Below, in pieces: positions 1 through 9,156 of a stretch of DNA of 64,000 bases. Each line of letters starts with the position of its first letter. Within the stretch, counting starts at the first letter, position 1. Made by a program: the position numbers and the translations under genes. The DNA comes from an uncultured Spirochaetota bacterium. GTDB taxonomy: Bacteria > Spirochaetota > Brachyspiria > Brachyspirales > Brachyspiraceae. The stretch lies in NCBI GenBank assembly GCA_944390575.1, contig CALXQJ010000002.1:310001-374000 (forward strand). Reading direction: 5' to 3'. The notes beneath the pieces were generated by a model. That model was not told the DNA's origin. It worked only from the letters and a program-made list of their open reading frames with translations, and did no database searches.

Positions 1-189
1 GATGCAGTTATGTATGATAGTATATCTTTTACTGAAGCTATTAATAGAAATCTTCGTGTTATGGATATGACGGCTTTTGCTATGGCTAATGATAATAATA
101 TGCCTATTAAGGTATTTAATATGAATACTCAAGGTAATATTACAAAAGCTATATTAGGTGAGAATATAGGTACATTTGTTCATAATTAA
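1..189 (+). CDS. pyrH: UMP kinase, C-terminal end (partial)
   Basis: This is the last 62 codons of a gene that enters from the left edge, read in frame from base 1 to a TAA at 187-189. The residues match the C-terminal part of bacterial UMP kinase, which phosphorylates UMP to UDP in pyrimidine nucleotide synthesis: an RVMD[14 protein letters not shown] stretch followed by the short NITKAILGE-x-IGT end that closes the amino-acid-kinase fold. The catalytic N-terminal part lies outside the window. floA follows after 38 bases, so the two may be cotranscribed. The call rests on a short but characteristic stretch. Confidence 0.85.
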   Translation, partial: DAVMYDSISFTEAINRNLRVMDMTAFAMANDNNMPIKVFNMNTQGNITKAILGENIGTFVHN

Positions 190-227
190 TTTTTATAAAA
201 AAAATTTTGATTAGGAGACTAAATATA

Positions 228-1244
228 ATGTTTGATTTCTTATTTTATGGTGGTTATATTCCATTTTTTATTTTTATAGTTATTGTACTTGCTTTAGTTT
301 TATTATTTTTTCGTTTTTTCCCTATAGGTCTTTGGGTTACAGCATTATTTTCTGGTGTTAGAATAAGTATTATTACACTTTTGACTATGCGTCTTAGAAG
401 AGTTAATCCTTCTTTGATAGTATTAAATCAAATAAAACTATGGAAAGCTGGTTTACAAATAACATCAAATGAGCTTGAGGCACATTATTTAGCTGGTGGC
501 AATCCTACTGCTGTTGCTGATGCTTTAATTGCTGCTGATAAGGCTTCTTTGGATTTATCATTCGAGCGTGCTGCTGCTATAGACTTAGCTGGTCGTGATT
601 TAGTAGATGCTATTAGAACTTCTGTGTCACCTCGTGTTATTGCTACTCCATTAATTGCTGCTGTTGCTAAGGATGGTATTCAGGTTAAGGCTACTGCACG
701 TGTTACTGTTCGTACTAATATTAATAGGCTTGTTGGTGGTGCTGGAGAGGAGACTATTATTGCGAGAGTAGGTGAGGGTATTGTTACAACTATTGGTAGT
801 GCTTCTTCGCATAAGGAAGTTTTAGAAAATCCTGATAGAATATCTCAGGTTGTACTTTCAAAGGGGCTTGATTCTGGTACTGCTTTTGAGATACTTTCTA
901 TTGATATTGCTGATGTTGATGTTGGTTCTAATATTGGGGCAGTATTACAGATTGATCAAGCTGAGGCTGATAAGAAAATTGCTCAGGCTAAGGCTGAAGA
1001 GAGACGTGTTATGGCTATTGCTCGTGAGCAGGAGATGAAGGCACAAGTTGAGGAGATGAAAGCTAAGGTTGTAGAAGCTGAGTCTAAATTGCCACTTGCT
1101 ATTGCTAATGCTTTGGAGAAGGGTAATATCGGTGTACTTGACTATTATAATATGAAAAATATTATGGCAGATACTGAGATGCGTTATAGTATATCTGGAC
1201 TTGATTCTACTTCTAAAGGTGATAATAGTATTACAGATAAATAG
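228..1244 (+). CDS. floA: Flotillin-like protein FloA (UPF0365)
   Basis: FloA is a flotillin-like scaffold protein that forms functional membrane microdomains in bacteria. The N-terminus carries a hydrophobic hairpin (about residues 5-45). A conserved SPFH-type domain rich in Ala/Val/Gly follows, with family stretches such as LKLWK-like [17 protein letters not shown] and RVTVRTNI. An Ala/Glu-rich coiled coil (about 245-295) comes before the C-terminus. The length of 338 residues is normal for the family. An upstream TTG at 207 is in frame, but AGGAG at 213-217 lies 10 bases before the ATG at 228, so the ATG is the start. It sits behind pyrH and ends at a hairpin terminator shared with the convergent restriction gene. 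Confidence 0.93.
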   Translation: MFDFLFYGGYIPFFIFIVIVLALVLLFFRFFPIGLWVTALFSGVRISIITLLTMRLRRVNPSLIVLNQIKLWKAGLQITSNELEAHYLAGGNPTAVADALIAADKASLDLSFERAAAIDLAGRDLVDAIRTSVSPRVIATPLIAAVAKDGIQVKATARVTVRTNINRLVGGAGEETIIARVGEGIVTTIGSASSHKEVLENPDRISQVVLSKGLDSGTAFEILSIDIADVDVGSNIGAVLQIDQAEADKKIAQAKAEERRVMAIAREQEMKAQVEEMKAKVVEAESKLPLAIANALEKGNIGVLDYYNMKNIMADTEMRYSISGLDSTSKGDNSITDK

Positions 1245-1261
1245 TTTTTATATATTTTTAT

Positions 1262-1297
1262 AAAAGAGCAATGCTTTTTAAGTGTTGCTTTTTTATA
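1262..1297. terminator. Bidirectional intrinsic terminator between floA and the restriction gene
   Basis: A 10-bp stem pairs 1262-1271 (AAAAGAGCAA) with 1285-1294 (TTGCTTTTTT, one G-U pair) around a 13-base loop. It has A-rich and T-rich flanks on both sides, so it can terminate floA on the plus strand and the convergent gene ending at 1293 on the minus strand. Confidence 0.75.
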
Positions 1298-4200
1298 AGA
1301 AAATAATATCTTCAATTTCTTTTTCTATTTTAATAGTTTTATTTATAATAGTAATAATTTTTTGAAAATGCTCAATATCAAGCTCTTCATCTTTATGCGA
1401 CTTGATGTATTTATCTAAAACTTTATAACCCCCTATTTTATACTCCCAAACATCTTTATTTATATCTATAAAATGTAGAGTATCATTAACAAATATTTTA
1501 TTTTCATTTTCTATGTATATAGGCTTTTTAATTTTATTGTTTTTTTCATTTAAGTATCTTCCATTGTCTATTTGTAGATTATCTTCTTTCATAAGATGTA
1601 GATTATAAAGCTCTTGTCCTAATTTGCTTAACATTTTAAACTTTTCTATATCGTCAGTAAAAGGAATACGAGGGAAGTCAATTTTTAAGAAGTCTATATA
1701 TTTTTTTCTATATGTTTTTGAAAATAGTATAGCGTATATATATCCAAGAATCTCTTCTGGTGAAAAATGATGATTGTATTTCTTATCTATAAAGTTTCTA
1801 AAATTTTGTGTAAGGTTCTCTATTTTATTTTTATTCTCAAATGGGTTTTCTATAGTTTGTTTGAATAGAGGTTGTTCTTTATCATCATTTTGATTATTAA
1901 TCATTTTCCTAACACTTGGCGTATCATATAGATATAGTGGAAATATGTAATTCCCTTCTCTTGTTTTATTTGAAATATAACACATCTCCATTAATTTATT
2001 AGTTATAAAACTGTGTTGGAAAGATGTACTTATAATTTGTCTTGATAAAACTAATCCTATATTCTTATCTTCTTGTATAAAGTGTTCCATTATGTCTTTT
2101 CTTGCTCTTTCTATTTTTGAAGTATCATAATAAATAAATCTATCATCAAATGGACGATAATTAAATAACTTTATATAACTTTCATCTATTTCATTATAAT
2201 TTTTAAGTATATTTTCTTTTAATTTATTTATATCATAAGATGTAAATATATCATCTTTTCCTGTAACAATTCCAACATTAGAAACTAAAAAAATATCTTT
2301 TACACTATAATAGCTATCATATTCTTCTTTAATATTTTCGTTTTGATGTATAAATAAAAAGAAAGGGGCTGTAAAGTTTAATTCTTGCCAATCTATACTT
2401 TCTAAACTATTACTTAATAAAAAATTATATTTATAATCTCTTTTACCCCACAAGTCATAATAATAAGTTGTTGCTATCTCTGAGCCATATTTATGATTTT
2501 TTGGAGAGAGATTTAAGTTTACTAATCGCTTATCTTTATGTTTTTTATCATATTTAATAAATATATTAATGCTCACACCTTGCATTATATCAAAAACATT
2601 TTCATCTTTACTGCCATCAGGGCATATTTCTTTTTTTCTTGTATCACCGTGTAAGTTTATAATATAAATTTTATCAAAACTTTTTAAAAGGCTATAACGC
2701 ATACCACGAAAAGTAGGGTTATCTAAAAAGCCATTATTAGAAATAAAAGCAAAAATACCACCATCATAATTATTATCTATTTTTTGTTGAGAAAATCGAA
2801 TAAACTTTACATAATCATCAAGTAGCCACTTAGGATTTTTTTCTTTCTCTATTTTACCATTACGAGTAATAGCCAATGGCAAAATCTCTAAATTATCTTT
2901 ATATTCTTTTTTTACTTCTTCTTCAAATATTCCCTTATTGGCACTTGCTCCACTATAAGGAGGATTACCTGTTATTACTAAGATATTTTTTTCTTTAGTT
3001 TGCTGTGCTAATTTAGTTTCATCTACTAATGCTGTAAAGTAATTATGACTTTCTTTATTTAGATGTATATCTTCTAATGTATTAGTTAAAAATATATTTA
3101 ATCTTTCATCATCATCTAAAATATAATCAAACTCTTCTTTCAAAGTTTGCGATAATTTTAAGTGAGCTATTGTATAAGGAGCTATTAGAAACTCAAAGCC
3201 AAAAAATTTATTTATTAATTCTTTAGGATTAAATTTAGTAGAACTCTTGTCATAATAAGATAATGCCTTTCTAAAACTTTCATCTAAAAATGTACCAGTG
3301 CCTGTAGCAAAGTCTAAAAGTATGATATTAGAGTTCTTATTGATAGAATCTCCAAGTCCATTTGCTTTATCAAAATCTCTTTTTAACACTATATCTATAG
3401 AGTTAATAATGAAATTTACAACACTATTTGGAGTATAGTAAACCCCTCGTCTATCTCGAATATCAGGATTATACTTAGAAAGAAAAGTTTCATAAAAGTG
3501 TATATAAGGATCTTTTTCTAAAATATTGTTATTAGAATATTTGTTTAATTCTTCTATAATAGATTCTACATTGATATGTGATATAATATTTAAAATCTCT
3601 TCTAAAAGCCATTTTATTCCTATTAAATCTTCTTTATTCAAATCTTCTAAATTCGATAAAAATCTACTAATAGCACGAATAAGAGAAAATGATTTAGGTA
3701 TAAATTTAGATACATTATAAAGATCTATTTTACTATCACTATTAAGTTTAGCCAAAAATAAGCTATAAGTAAGAGTCTGAGCAAAGTTATCACAAAACTC
3801 ATCAAACTTTATTTGAGAGTAAATAGTATTCTTAAAAATATTATATAATTCATTAATCTGACTATTATCTTCTTTCTCTTCTAAATAATCTTTTAGAATT
3901 CTTGTTCTCATAGCTAAAGCTTTAGCAAATTCTAAACTATTATTAATATTCTTAGGTTCTCTCGAGAAAAATATATTAAAAAGTTCTAAAAATCTATCTT
4001 CATCAATATTGATTTTTTTTATTTGTTTTAATTCACTCAATTCACATAAGCGTACTTCTTGTATAATATTGGCATTTTTATCAATGAGGCAAAATTTTAA
4101 ATAATCAGTTACAATAATATTATCACTTAAAGTTAAATACTTTATTATCTGTTCACTTTTGATAACATTATCAAGATTATCATTAACTCTTTTGTTTTCT

Positions 4201-4418
4201 ATATAACCAACAATCAAATCATCAAAGCTAATTAGAAAATCAGGAGCTCCAGCACCATTTTTATCATTATTAGGTTCGTGTTTGATTCTTATATTTTTAT
4301 TAATAAGATTTTTAGTATCATTTAGTAGTTTCTCTAAGGCACTTCTATATGTATGTTCTTTATCATCTGTAGAAATATTTTTAATAGATTCAATATATTC
4401 GTATAAAAAATTATTCAT
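1293..4418 (-). CDS. Single-chain restriction-modification enzyme (type IIG / ISP-like adenine methyltransferase-nuclease)
   Basis: The 1041-residue protein combines DNA cleavage, N6-adenine methylation and target recognition. A PD-(D/E)xK nuclease signature is visible at the N-terminus (PD at 59-60, E-N-K at 74-76). The methyltransferase core has RRGVYYTP (323-330), the SAM-binding motif I DFATGTGTF (369-377) and the catalytic motif IV NPPY (485-488). The C-terminal half contains an FNYRPFDDRFIYYD stretch typical of the specificity domain of type ISP enzymes. Unlike true type ISP proteins there is no helicase domain, so a type IIG-like architecture fits better. It is last in a four-gene minus-strand operon, 11 bases after the TPR gene. 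No good ribosome binding site is seen, so translational coupling is possible. An A8 tract lies near residue 135 (4013-4020). Confidence 0.88.
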   Translation of the reverse strand: MNNFLYEYIESIKNISTDDKEHTYRSALEKLLNDTKNLINKNIRIKHEPNNDKNGAGAPDFLISFDDLIVGYIENKRVNDNLDNVIKSEQIIKYLTLSDNIIVTDYLKFCLIDKNANIIQEVRLCELSELKQIKKINIDEDRFLELFNIFFSREPKNINNSLEFAKALAMRTRILKDYLEEKEDNSQINELYNIFKNTIYSQIKFDEFCDNFAQTLTYSLFLAKLNSDSKIDLYNVSKFIPKSFSLIRAISRFLSNLEDLNKEDLIGIKWLLEEILNIISHINVESIIEELNKYSNNNILEKDPYIHFYETFLSKYNPDIRDRRGVYYTPNSVVNFIINSIDIVLKRDFDKANGLGDSINKNSNIILLDFATGTGTFLDESFRKALSYYDKSSTKFNPKELINKFFGFEFLIAPYTIAHLKLSQTLKEEFDYILDDDERLNIFLTNTLEDIHLNKESHNYFTALVDETKLAQQTKEKNILVITGNPPYSGASANKGIFEEEVKKEYKDNLEILPLAITRNGKIEKEKNPKWLLDDYVKFIRFSQQKIDNNYDGGIFAFISNNGFLDNPTFRGMRYSLLKSFDKIYIINLHGDTRKKEICPDGSKDENVFDIMQGVSINIFIKYDKKHKDKRLVNLNLSPKNHKYGSEIATTYYYDLWGKRDYKYNFLLSNSLESIDWQELNFTAPFFLFIHQNENIKEEYDSYYSVKDIFLVSNVGIVTGKDDIFTSYDINKLKENILKNYNEIDESYIKLFNYRPFDDRFIYYDTSKIERARKDIMEHFIQEDKNIGLVLSRQIISTSFQHSFITNKLMEMCYISNKTREGNYIFPLYLYDTPSVRKMINNQNDDKEQPLFKQTIENPFENKNKIENLTQNFRNFIDKKYNHHFSPEEILGYIYAILFSKTYRKKYIDFLKIDFPRIPFTDDIEKFKMLSKLGQELYNLHLMKEDNLQIDNGRYLNEKNNKIKKPIYIENENKIFVNDTLHFIDINKDVWEYKIGGYKVLDKYIKSHKDEELDIEHFQKIITIINKTIKIEKEIEDIIFL

Positions 4419-4429
4419 AATAGATATTA

Positions 4430-5791
4430 TTAATCGCTAAACGAAATTACACCTTCAATAATAGCTTCAAATCTTTCAGGCTCTATTATCATTACAGTAT
4501 CATCGAACTTTAAGTTTGGAGCAAAACCACCTATACTAATTAAGAAAGAGTGAGCACTTTTATATTGTCTTGCATAGTCCATAAATTGCTCTACTGTATC
4601 TTGTCTCATAGGATATCCTGAAGTATCCATTGCGAATGTACTTTTATATGATTGACCTTCTGAACCAAATTTTTTGATTGTTACAAAAAATACTAAGGTA
4701 TCAGATTTTCTACTATGATCTGTTACAATATATCCATTTAAAGTTAATATTCTATAGAAATGCTTTTCTAAGTAGTCTATGATGTCCATCTCTAAAGCAG
4801 TTCTAAATGCATTATTAGCTATAATAGAACTATAAGTTTTTAATTTATGATCAACATCCAAATATATATGTCTTGTAGCTTTAATAATTTCCCACTGTCT
4901 TACAGCATCTTCAAACTGTTTATTTTTTACTAAAGTTTCAGCATATCTATATCTTTCATCAACTACTTTTTCATTAGGTATTCCATCTTTAGTTAGTATT
5001 TTCTGATAACAACTTCTTGCTTTCTCAAAATTACCAACCTCATAGTATGAATTAGCAAGTTCTAATCCTACATTATCTTTATTTTCTATTAAATTACTTT
5101 CATATGCTTTTTCTAATTCTATAATAGCATTAGGGAAATCTCTTGATGCTGCTAATATTTCACCATTAAGTAAATGATATTGTATATTTTCAGAATCTAA
5201 TGCTAATGCTTTACCTATATTCTGTAATGCTGCATGATATGAACGCATTTTAAAAAATGCATCAGCAAGCATAAAGTATAATTCAGGATTACTATCATTA
5301 AAAGATACAGCCAAAGATAAATACTTTTGTACCAAACCCCATTCCTGATATTTATATGCAATAACACCTGCTTTAAACAAAGAGTCAAAGTCCTGTTCTT
5401 TAACTTTAGTTATTATATCATATTCATCTATAGCCTTTCTATAGTTTCCAGTCTCTTCATATACTTTAGCCAAAAACTCACGAACATTAAGTTCATTAAC
5501 TTCTTTTGTGAAAGATCCAGAATCTATAATAGTTTGTAGTGCTGCCATAGCTAATATATATTGTTGTTGTTTATAGTATATATTTGCAGCTATCCATTGT
5601 ATAAAAGTTTCTTTCTTATGTTTAGGGTCTAGCTCATTAATCTCTTTCATAGTTGCTTCTAAATTGCCTTCATTATAGAGATTAGATATCTTTTTTAACT
5701 TATTAGCATAAGAACCACTTTTTACTATAGAACTACCAGCTAAAAATAATGCTATCGCTAAAACTAATATAATAATTATTGAAAATTCCAT
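4430..5791 (-). CDS. Membrane-anchored TPR protein with a C-terminal restriction-endonuclease-like domain
   Basis: The 453-residue protein starts with one transmembrane segment (about residues 3-20). A long array of TPR-type helical repeats follows (about 30-330, with recurring A-x-x-x-Y/F and alanine-rich pairs). The last 120 residues do not look like TPRs. Their pattern resembles Mrr/PD-(D/E)xK folds: HFYRILTLNGYIV, then D-T-L-V-F-F-V-T-I, then Y-A-R-Q-Y, then SIGGFAPN, then the IIEPERFEAII end. The usual catalytic E/Q-x-K is not apparent, so this domain may be inactive. The gene starts 2 bases after the GGDEF-like gene, with its AAAAGGAA binding site inside that gene's end. TPR is well supported; the nuclease-like fold is an inference. 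Confidence 0.75.
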   Translation of the reverse strand: MEFSIIIILVLAIALFLAGSSIVKSGSYANKLKKISNLYNEGNLEATMKEINELDPKHKKETFIQWIAANIYYKQQQYILAMAALQTIIDSGSFTKEVNELNVREFLAKVYEETGNYRKAIDEYDIITKVKEQDFDSLFKAGVIAYKYQEWGLVQKYLSLAVSFNDSNPELYFMLADAFFKMRSYHAALQNIGKALALDSENIQYHLLNGEILAASRDFPNAIIELEKAYESNLIENKDNVGLELANSYYEVGNFEKARSCYQKILTKDGIPNEKVVDERYRYAETLVKNKQFEDAVRQWEIIKATRHIYLDVDHKLKTYSSIIANNAFRTALEMDIIDYLEKHFYRILTLNGYIVTDHSRKSDTLVFFVTIKKFGSEGQSYKSTFAMDTSGYPMRQDTVEQFMDYARQYKSAHSFLISIGGFAPNLKFDDTVMIIEPERFEAIIEGVISFSD

Positions 5792-5793
5792 GT

Positions 5794-6828
5794 TTATATT
5801 CCTTTTTGATAGAAAATAACAGGACTTTCTGTTTCTTCAGCTTCTATTAATGCATCTTTAATCTTTTCTAAGATAATATCTTTAATTACAGAAGAAGACA
5901 TCTTATTAACCTTGTTATTAGAAAAATCAAAACCACTAACTGCAATAGATACTTCTATATTGACATTTTCATTATTATACTGAAATAAATAATTTTTTAA
6001 TGCTTTGAAATATCTTCTTGTAGTTTTCCAAGCTTCATCTTCAGTAGCATATATAATAGTATATATAGTATTTTTATCTATCAAACAATCATTTTCACCA
6101 GTTCTTGCATTTTGCTTTATAAATTTAACTAGTTCTTCTTGTATTACTCTATATCCTAAATTACCACACTCTTCTAATAATCTTTTATGATTTGATATTT
6201 TAAATGCCATAACCCCTATAGCATATTTATGTCTTTGAGAAAATGCTATTGTATTTTTTAATGTATTTGAAAATACTTCATAGTCTGATGTATTAATTTT
6301 TACTATTTCATATTCACTATCATATTCATCTTCATTTTCAAAATTTATATTATAACCTAAATTGAATAGTATTAATTTATACATAAATATTGTTATATTT
6401 TTTATGTTTATAGATAATTGTAATGCTATAAAAAATATTATTACAGATAGTATAATATTATAAAATAAGTATTCTTCTCTATATAATAGCTGTTGTATTG
6501 CTGGTATATAGCTTAGAGTAAGTATTATGATAGAGAGAGTGACAATAAAAAAAAGTACTGTAGCTATTTTTTTTCTTAAAGCATTAGTTTGTGAATTTGG
6601 GGGATACATAAATATTATAATAAAAGCATATATTATAGAAATACTAATCCAAATCCATACCCAAACATCTAAAGTATGGAGTAAGTATACCAAGAAATTC
6701 TGAGAATTTAATGATATAATAAGAATATACAGAGGTATCAATACTGCACTATATAATAATGTGCTTATCATAGCAGCAAAAAAACCATATATATATGATG
6801 CAGATAAATTAATTTCTTTAGCTTCCAT
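5794..6828 (-). CDS. Membrane protein with degenerate GGDEF-like domain
   Basis: About four to five hydrophobic segments fill residues 15-155. The cytoplasmic part (about 180-340) follows the layout of a diguanylate cyclase domain. VMAFKISNHKRLLEECG (206-222) aligns with the family's D-x-D-x-FK-x-IND-x-YGH motif, and LIDKNTIYTII (249-259) occupies the place of the GGDEF signature. An EVSIAVSGF strand matches the family's SIG(V/I)A strand. The metal-binding aspartates and the GGDEF residues are absent, so c-di-GMP synthesis is unlikely; a nucleotide-sensing or structural role is possible. It is cotranscribed with the ATP-grasp gene upstream (12-base gap) and the TPR gene downstream (2-base gap). 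The fold assignment is by pattern only. Confidence 0.65.
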   Translation of the reverse strand: MEAKEINLSASYIYGFFAAMISTLLYSAVLIPLYILIISLNSQNFLVYLLHTLDVWVWIWISISIIYAFIIIFMYPPNSQTNALRKKIATVLFFIVTLSIIILTLSYIPAIQQLLYREEYLFYNIILSVIIFFIALQLSINIKNITIFMYKLILFNLGYNINFENEDEYDSEYEIVKINTSDYEVFSNTLKNTIAFSQRHKYAIGVMAFKISNHKRLLEECGNLGYRVIQEELVKFIKQNARTGENDCLIDKNTIYTIIYATEDEAWKTTRRYFKALKNYLFQYNNENVNIEVSIAVSGFDFSNNKVNKMSSSVIKDIILEKIKDALIEAEETESPVIFYQKGI

Positions 6829-6840
6829 TTTACTTATTGC

Positions 6841-8991
6841 CTATTTTTTATTATCATATTTAAAATTTTCTAATCTAAATAAATTAGTCATCTTGTCTAA
6901 TTTTTCTTTATTAGAAAATATTAAATACTCTAATCCTTTTATACCTTTACCTATAGTAGCAATAAAACTTTCATCTGTAATACTAACTAAATTAGCACCT
7001 AATACTAAGTATTTAAAAATATCAGTACCAAAGCAATTAGACTCAGCAATAATATTTATTTTATTATTATTTTTACTACTTAATAAAGTATCAACTATTA
7101 TATCGGAAATGTTTTTCATATTTTTTAATTGATACTTATTATTGTTTGTAAAATAAACATTAGTTATATTATTTTTTATAATATCATTTTTATTAGATAG
7201 ACCTTTTATTATAATAGGTATATCTATACTTTTTCTTATTTTATTAATTTCTTTTTCTGTTTTTATGTACATTTTTTCATTATTATTGTCTATACTACTA
7301 TAATAATATGTTAAATCTATTCCAACAGCACAGGCATTATTTTTTTCAGCCTCTATTACTTTTTGTAGTAAAACTTCTTTAGACTTATTTCCATTTATCA
7401 TCATAATGCCACGTTTATAATTTTTTATTGTGTTTATTGCTATATCAAATATTTCATCATTATTAAAATCATTTAATATACATAAAACTTCAGTATTAGA
7501 AGCACAGTCCATATTAATTTCATAATATTCTTTAATATCCATAATACCATCTATAAGTTGTGGTAGATTATGAATAGTGTCTATTATAATAGGTTGTGAT
7601 AGATGATTATTAAATATGCTTATATTAGTTTTATATTCTTTTTCTTGATGTATTATAGATGGACTAAAACTATAATTATCAAATACATTAATATTTCTAT
7701 TTAAATACTCTTCAATCTCAACCTTATCTATTTTTACAGATAATTTTTCTATAGCCTGTTTTTTTATCTCTTCTATATTAAGATTTTTTTCATTTGTAAG
7801 CTTAAAATGTACAAGATTCATAGCTTTGTTTACAATATTTAGTGCATCATCTAATGTATTTCCAACCACTATAATATTTCCTGCCTTTTCTAAATTATTA
7901 GTAGGGGCAACTAATATATCATCTTCTTTAACTTTTATAAATATTTCTTTTACTCCATTAATATTTTTAGCTTCTTCTACACCGCTAATTCCCTCTATAA
8001 CACCAGTACCTGGTAGAAATGCTTTTTCTATAGCAACTTTACTCCACTTAGGTTTCAAATCACTTGGAGGATTTCCAAGAGCAATTTCTATAGCATTTTT
8101 TATTAAATTGACACCAGTAGCAAGAGGATATGTATATGCACTCATAAAGCCACCAGAAAGACGAGCAGCTATTTCACCCACCATAGCTCCATTTTTAGTT
8201 ACTTTTATATCTCCCTTAGCAGCACCAATTTTTAAATTAAGTGCCTTAATTCCTTTTTTCATAACATCAATAGCATCATCAATCTGTTCCTTAGGTAGTT
8301 GAGAAGGAAGAATATGCCCAGTTTCTATAAAATATGGTGGAAACTCTATTATTCTATCAGCTATACCAGTAACAAATATTTCATTATTGTAAATAAGCAT
8401 ATCAATAGAAAGCTCATCTCCATCCATAAACTCTTCTATAATAACTTCACCCGAAGGTGATGAACTTTTAGCCCTATTAAAAGCCATAAGAACTTCATCT
8501 ATATTAGAAACCTTCATAACTCCACGAGCACCCATATTGTCAGCAGGTTTAATAACAACAGGTTTATTCAAATTTTTAAATGCCTCATAAGCCTCATCAA
8601 CAGTCCAAACAGGAAAAAAATTAGGTTGTGGAACATTGTGCGATTTGAATCTTTCTCTCATTCTTATCTTATTTGATGCAGCATAAGCATCTTCAAATTT
8701 ATTACCAGGTAAAGATAAAGCATTAGCAACAGCAGCAACAGTAGTAGAAGCATCAGTTCCAACAGTTATAACTCCATGTATATCCATCTTATTAGCAAGT
8801 TCTCTTGCAACTCTAACAGATCCATCAACATCACGAGTAGAAACAACACAAGCTAAATCAGCTATTTTCATACCGTAAACGTCTTTATTATAATCAAATA
8901 CTATAGTAAAAAGCCCCATTTCCTTTGCTATTTGTATTGCTGGAACTTGTAATAAACCACCACCTATAATAATTATACGTTTACCTTGCAT
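6841..8991 (-). CDS. ATP-grasp enzyme fused to an alpha-hydroxyacid-oxidase-like domain
   Basis: The 716-residue protein has two parts. Residues 1 to about 400 are an ATP-grasp ligase of the carbamoyl-phosphate-synthase/PurK type. They contain an IIIIGGGLLQ Rossmann start, PVVIKPADNMGARGV for nucleotide binding, VIIEEFMDGDELSID, and GEIAARLSGG for Mg-ATP. Residues from about 450 onward resemble the TIM barrel of FMN-dependent alpha-hydroxyacid oxidases: QPIIIDTIHN, IDIPIIIKGLSNKNDI, then an FGTDIFKYLVLGANLV stretch like the family's G-T-D-V-x-KALALGA phosphate-binding region. The catalytic HGGRQ motif is replaced by a divergent NNNKYQL. Substrates are unknown. It heads the minus-strand operon that runs down to the restriction gene. 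Confidence 0.75.
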   Translation of the reverse strand: MQGKRIIIIGGGLLQVPAIQIAKEMGLFTIVFDYNKDVYGMKIADLACVVSTRDVDGSVRVARELANKMDIHGVITVGTDASTTVAAVANALSLPGNKFEDAYAASNKIRMRERFKSHNVPQPNFFPVWTVDEAYEAFKNLNKPVVIKPADNMGARGVMKVSNIDEVLMAFNRAKSSSPSGEVIIEEFMDGDELSIDMLIYNNEIFVTGIADRIIEFPPYFIETGHILPSQLPKEQIDDAIDVMKKGIKALNLKIGAAKGDIKVTKNGAMVGEIAARLSGGFMSAYTYPLATGVNLIKNAIEIALGNPPSDLKPKWSKVAIEKAFLPGTGVIEGISGVEEAKNINGVKEIFIKVKEDDILVAPTNNLEKAGNIIVVGNTLDDALNIVNKAMNLVHFKLTNEKNLNIEEIKKQAIEKLSVKIDKVEIEEYLNRNINVFDNYSFSPSIIHQEKEYKTNISIFNNHLSQPIIIDTIHNLPQLIDGIMDIKEYYEINMDCASNTEVLCILNDFNNDEIFDIAINTIKNYKRGIMMINGNKSKEVLLQKVIEAEKNNACAVGIDLTYYYSSIDNNNEKMYIKTEKEINKIRKSIDIPIIIKGLSNKNDIIKNNITNVYFTNNNKYQLKNMKNISDIIVDTLLSSKNNNKINIIAESNCFGTDIFKYLVLGANLVSITDESFIATIGKGIKGLEYLIFSNKEKLDKMTNLFRLENFKYDNKK

Positions 8992-9117
8992 AATAAATAA
9001 CCTTTATAAATAAAAATTAATATTAACATAATAAATCTTTATTTATAAAAAGTAAAGAATTATGTTAATATTTTAATTTTTTATAATTATTTATATAATA
9101 AAAAAACGTATTTAATT

Positions 9118-9145
9118 TTGTAATTAATGTTTTTTATGTTAAAAT
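9118..9145 (+). promoter_or_regulatory. Promoter for the heptose genes
   Basis: TTGTAA (9118-9123) and TAAAAT (9140-9145) are spaced by 16 bases. The predicted start lies only about 5 bases before the ATG at 9157, and no Shine-Dalgarno sequence is present, so the message would be almost leaderless. This region also separates the genes from the divergent ATP-grasp operon. Confidence 0.5.
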
Positions 9146-9156
9146 GAGTTTTAATT

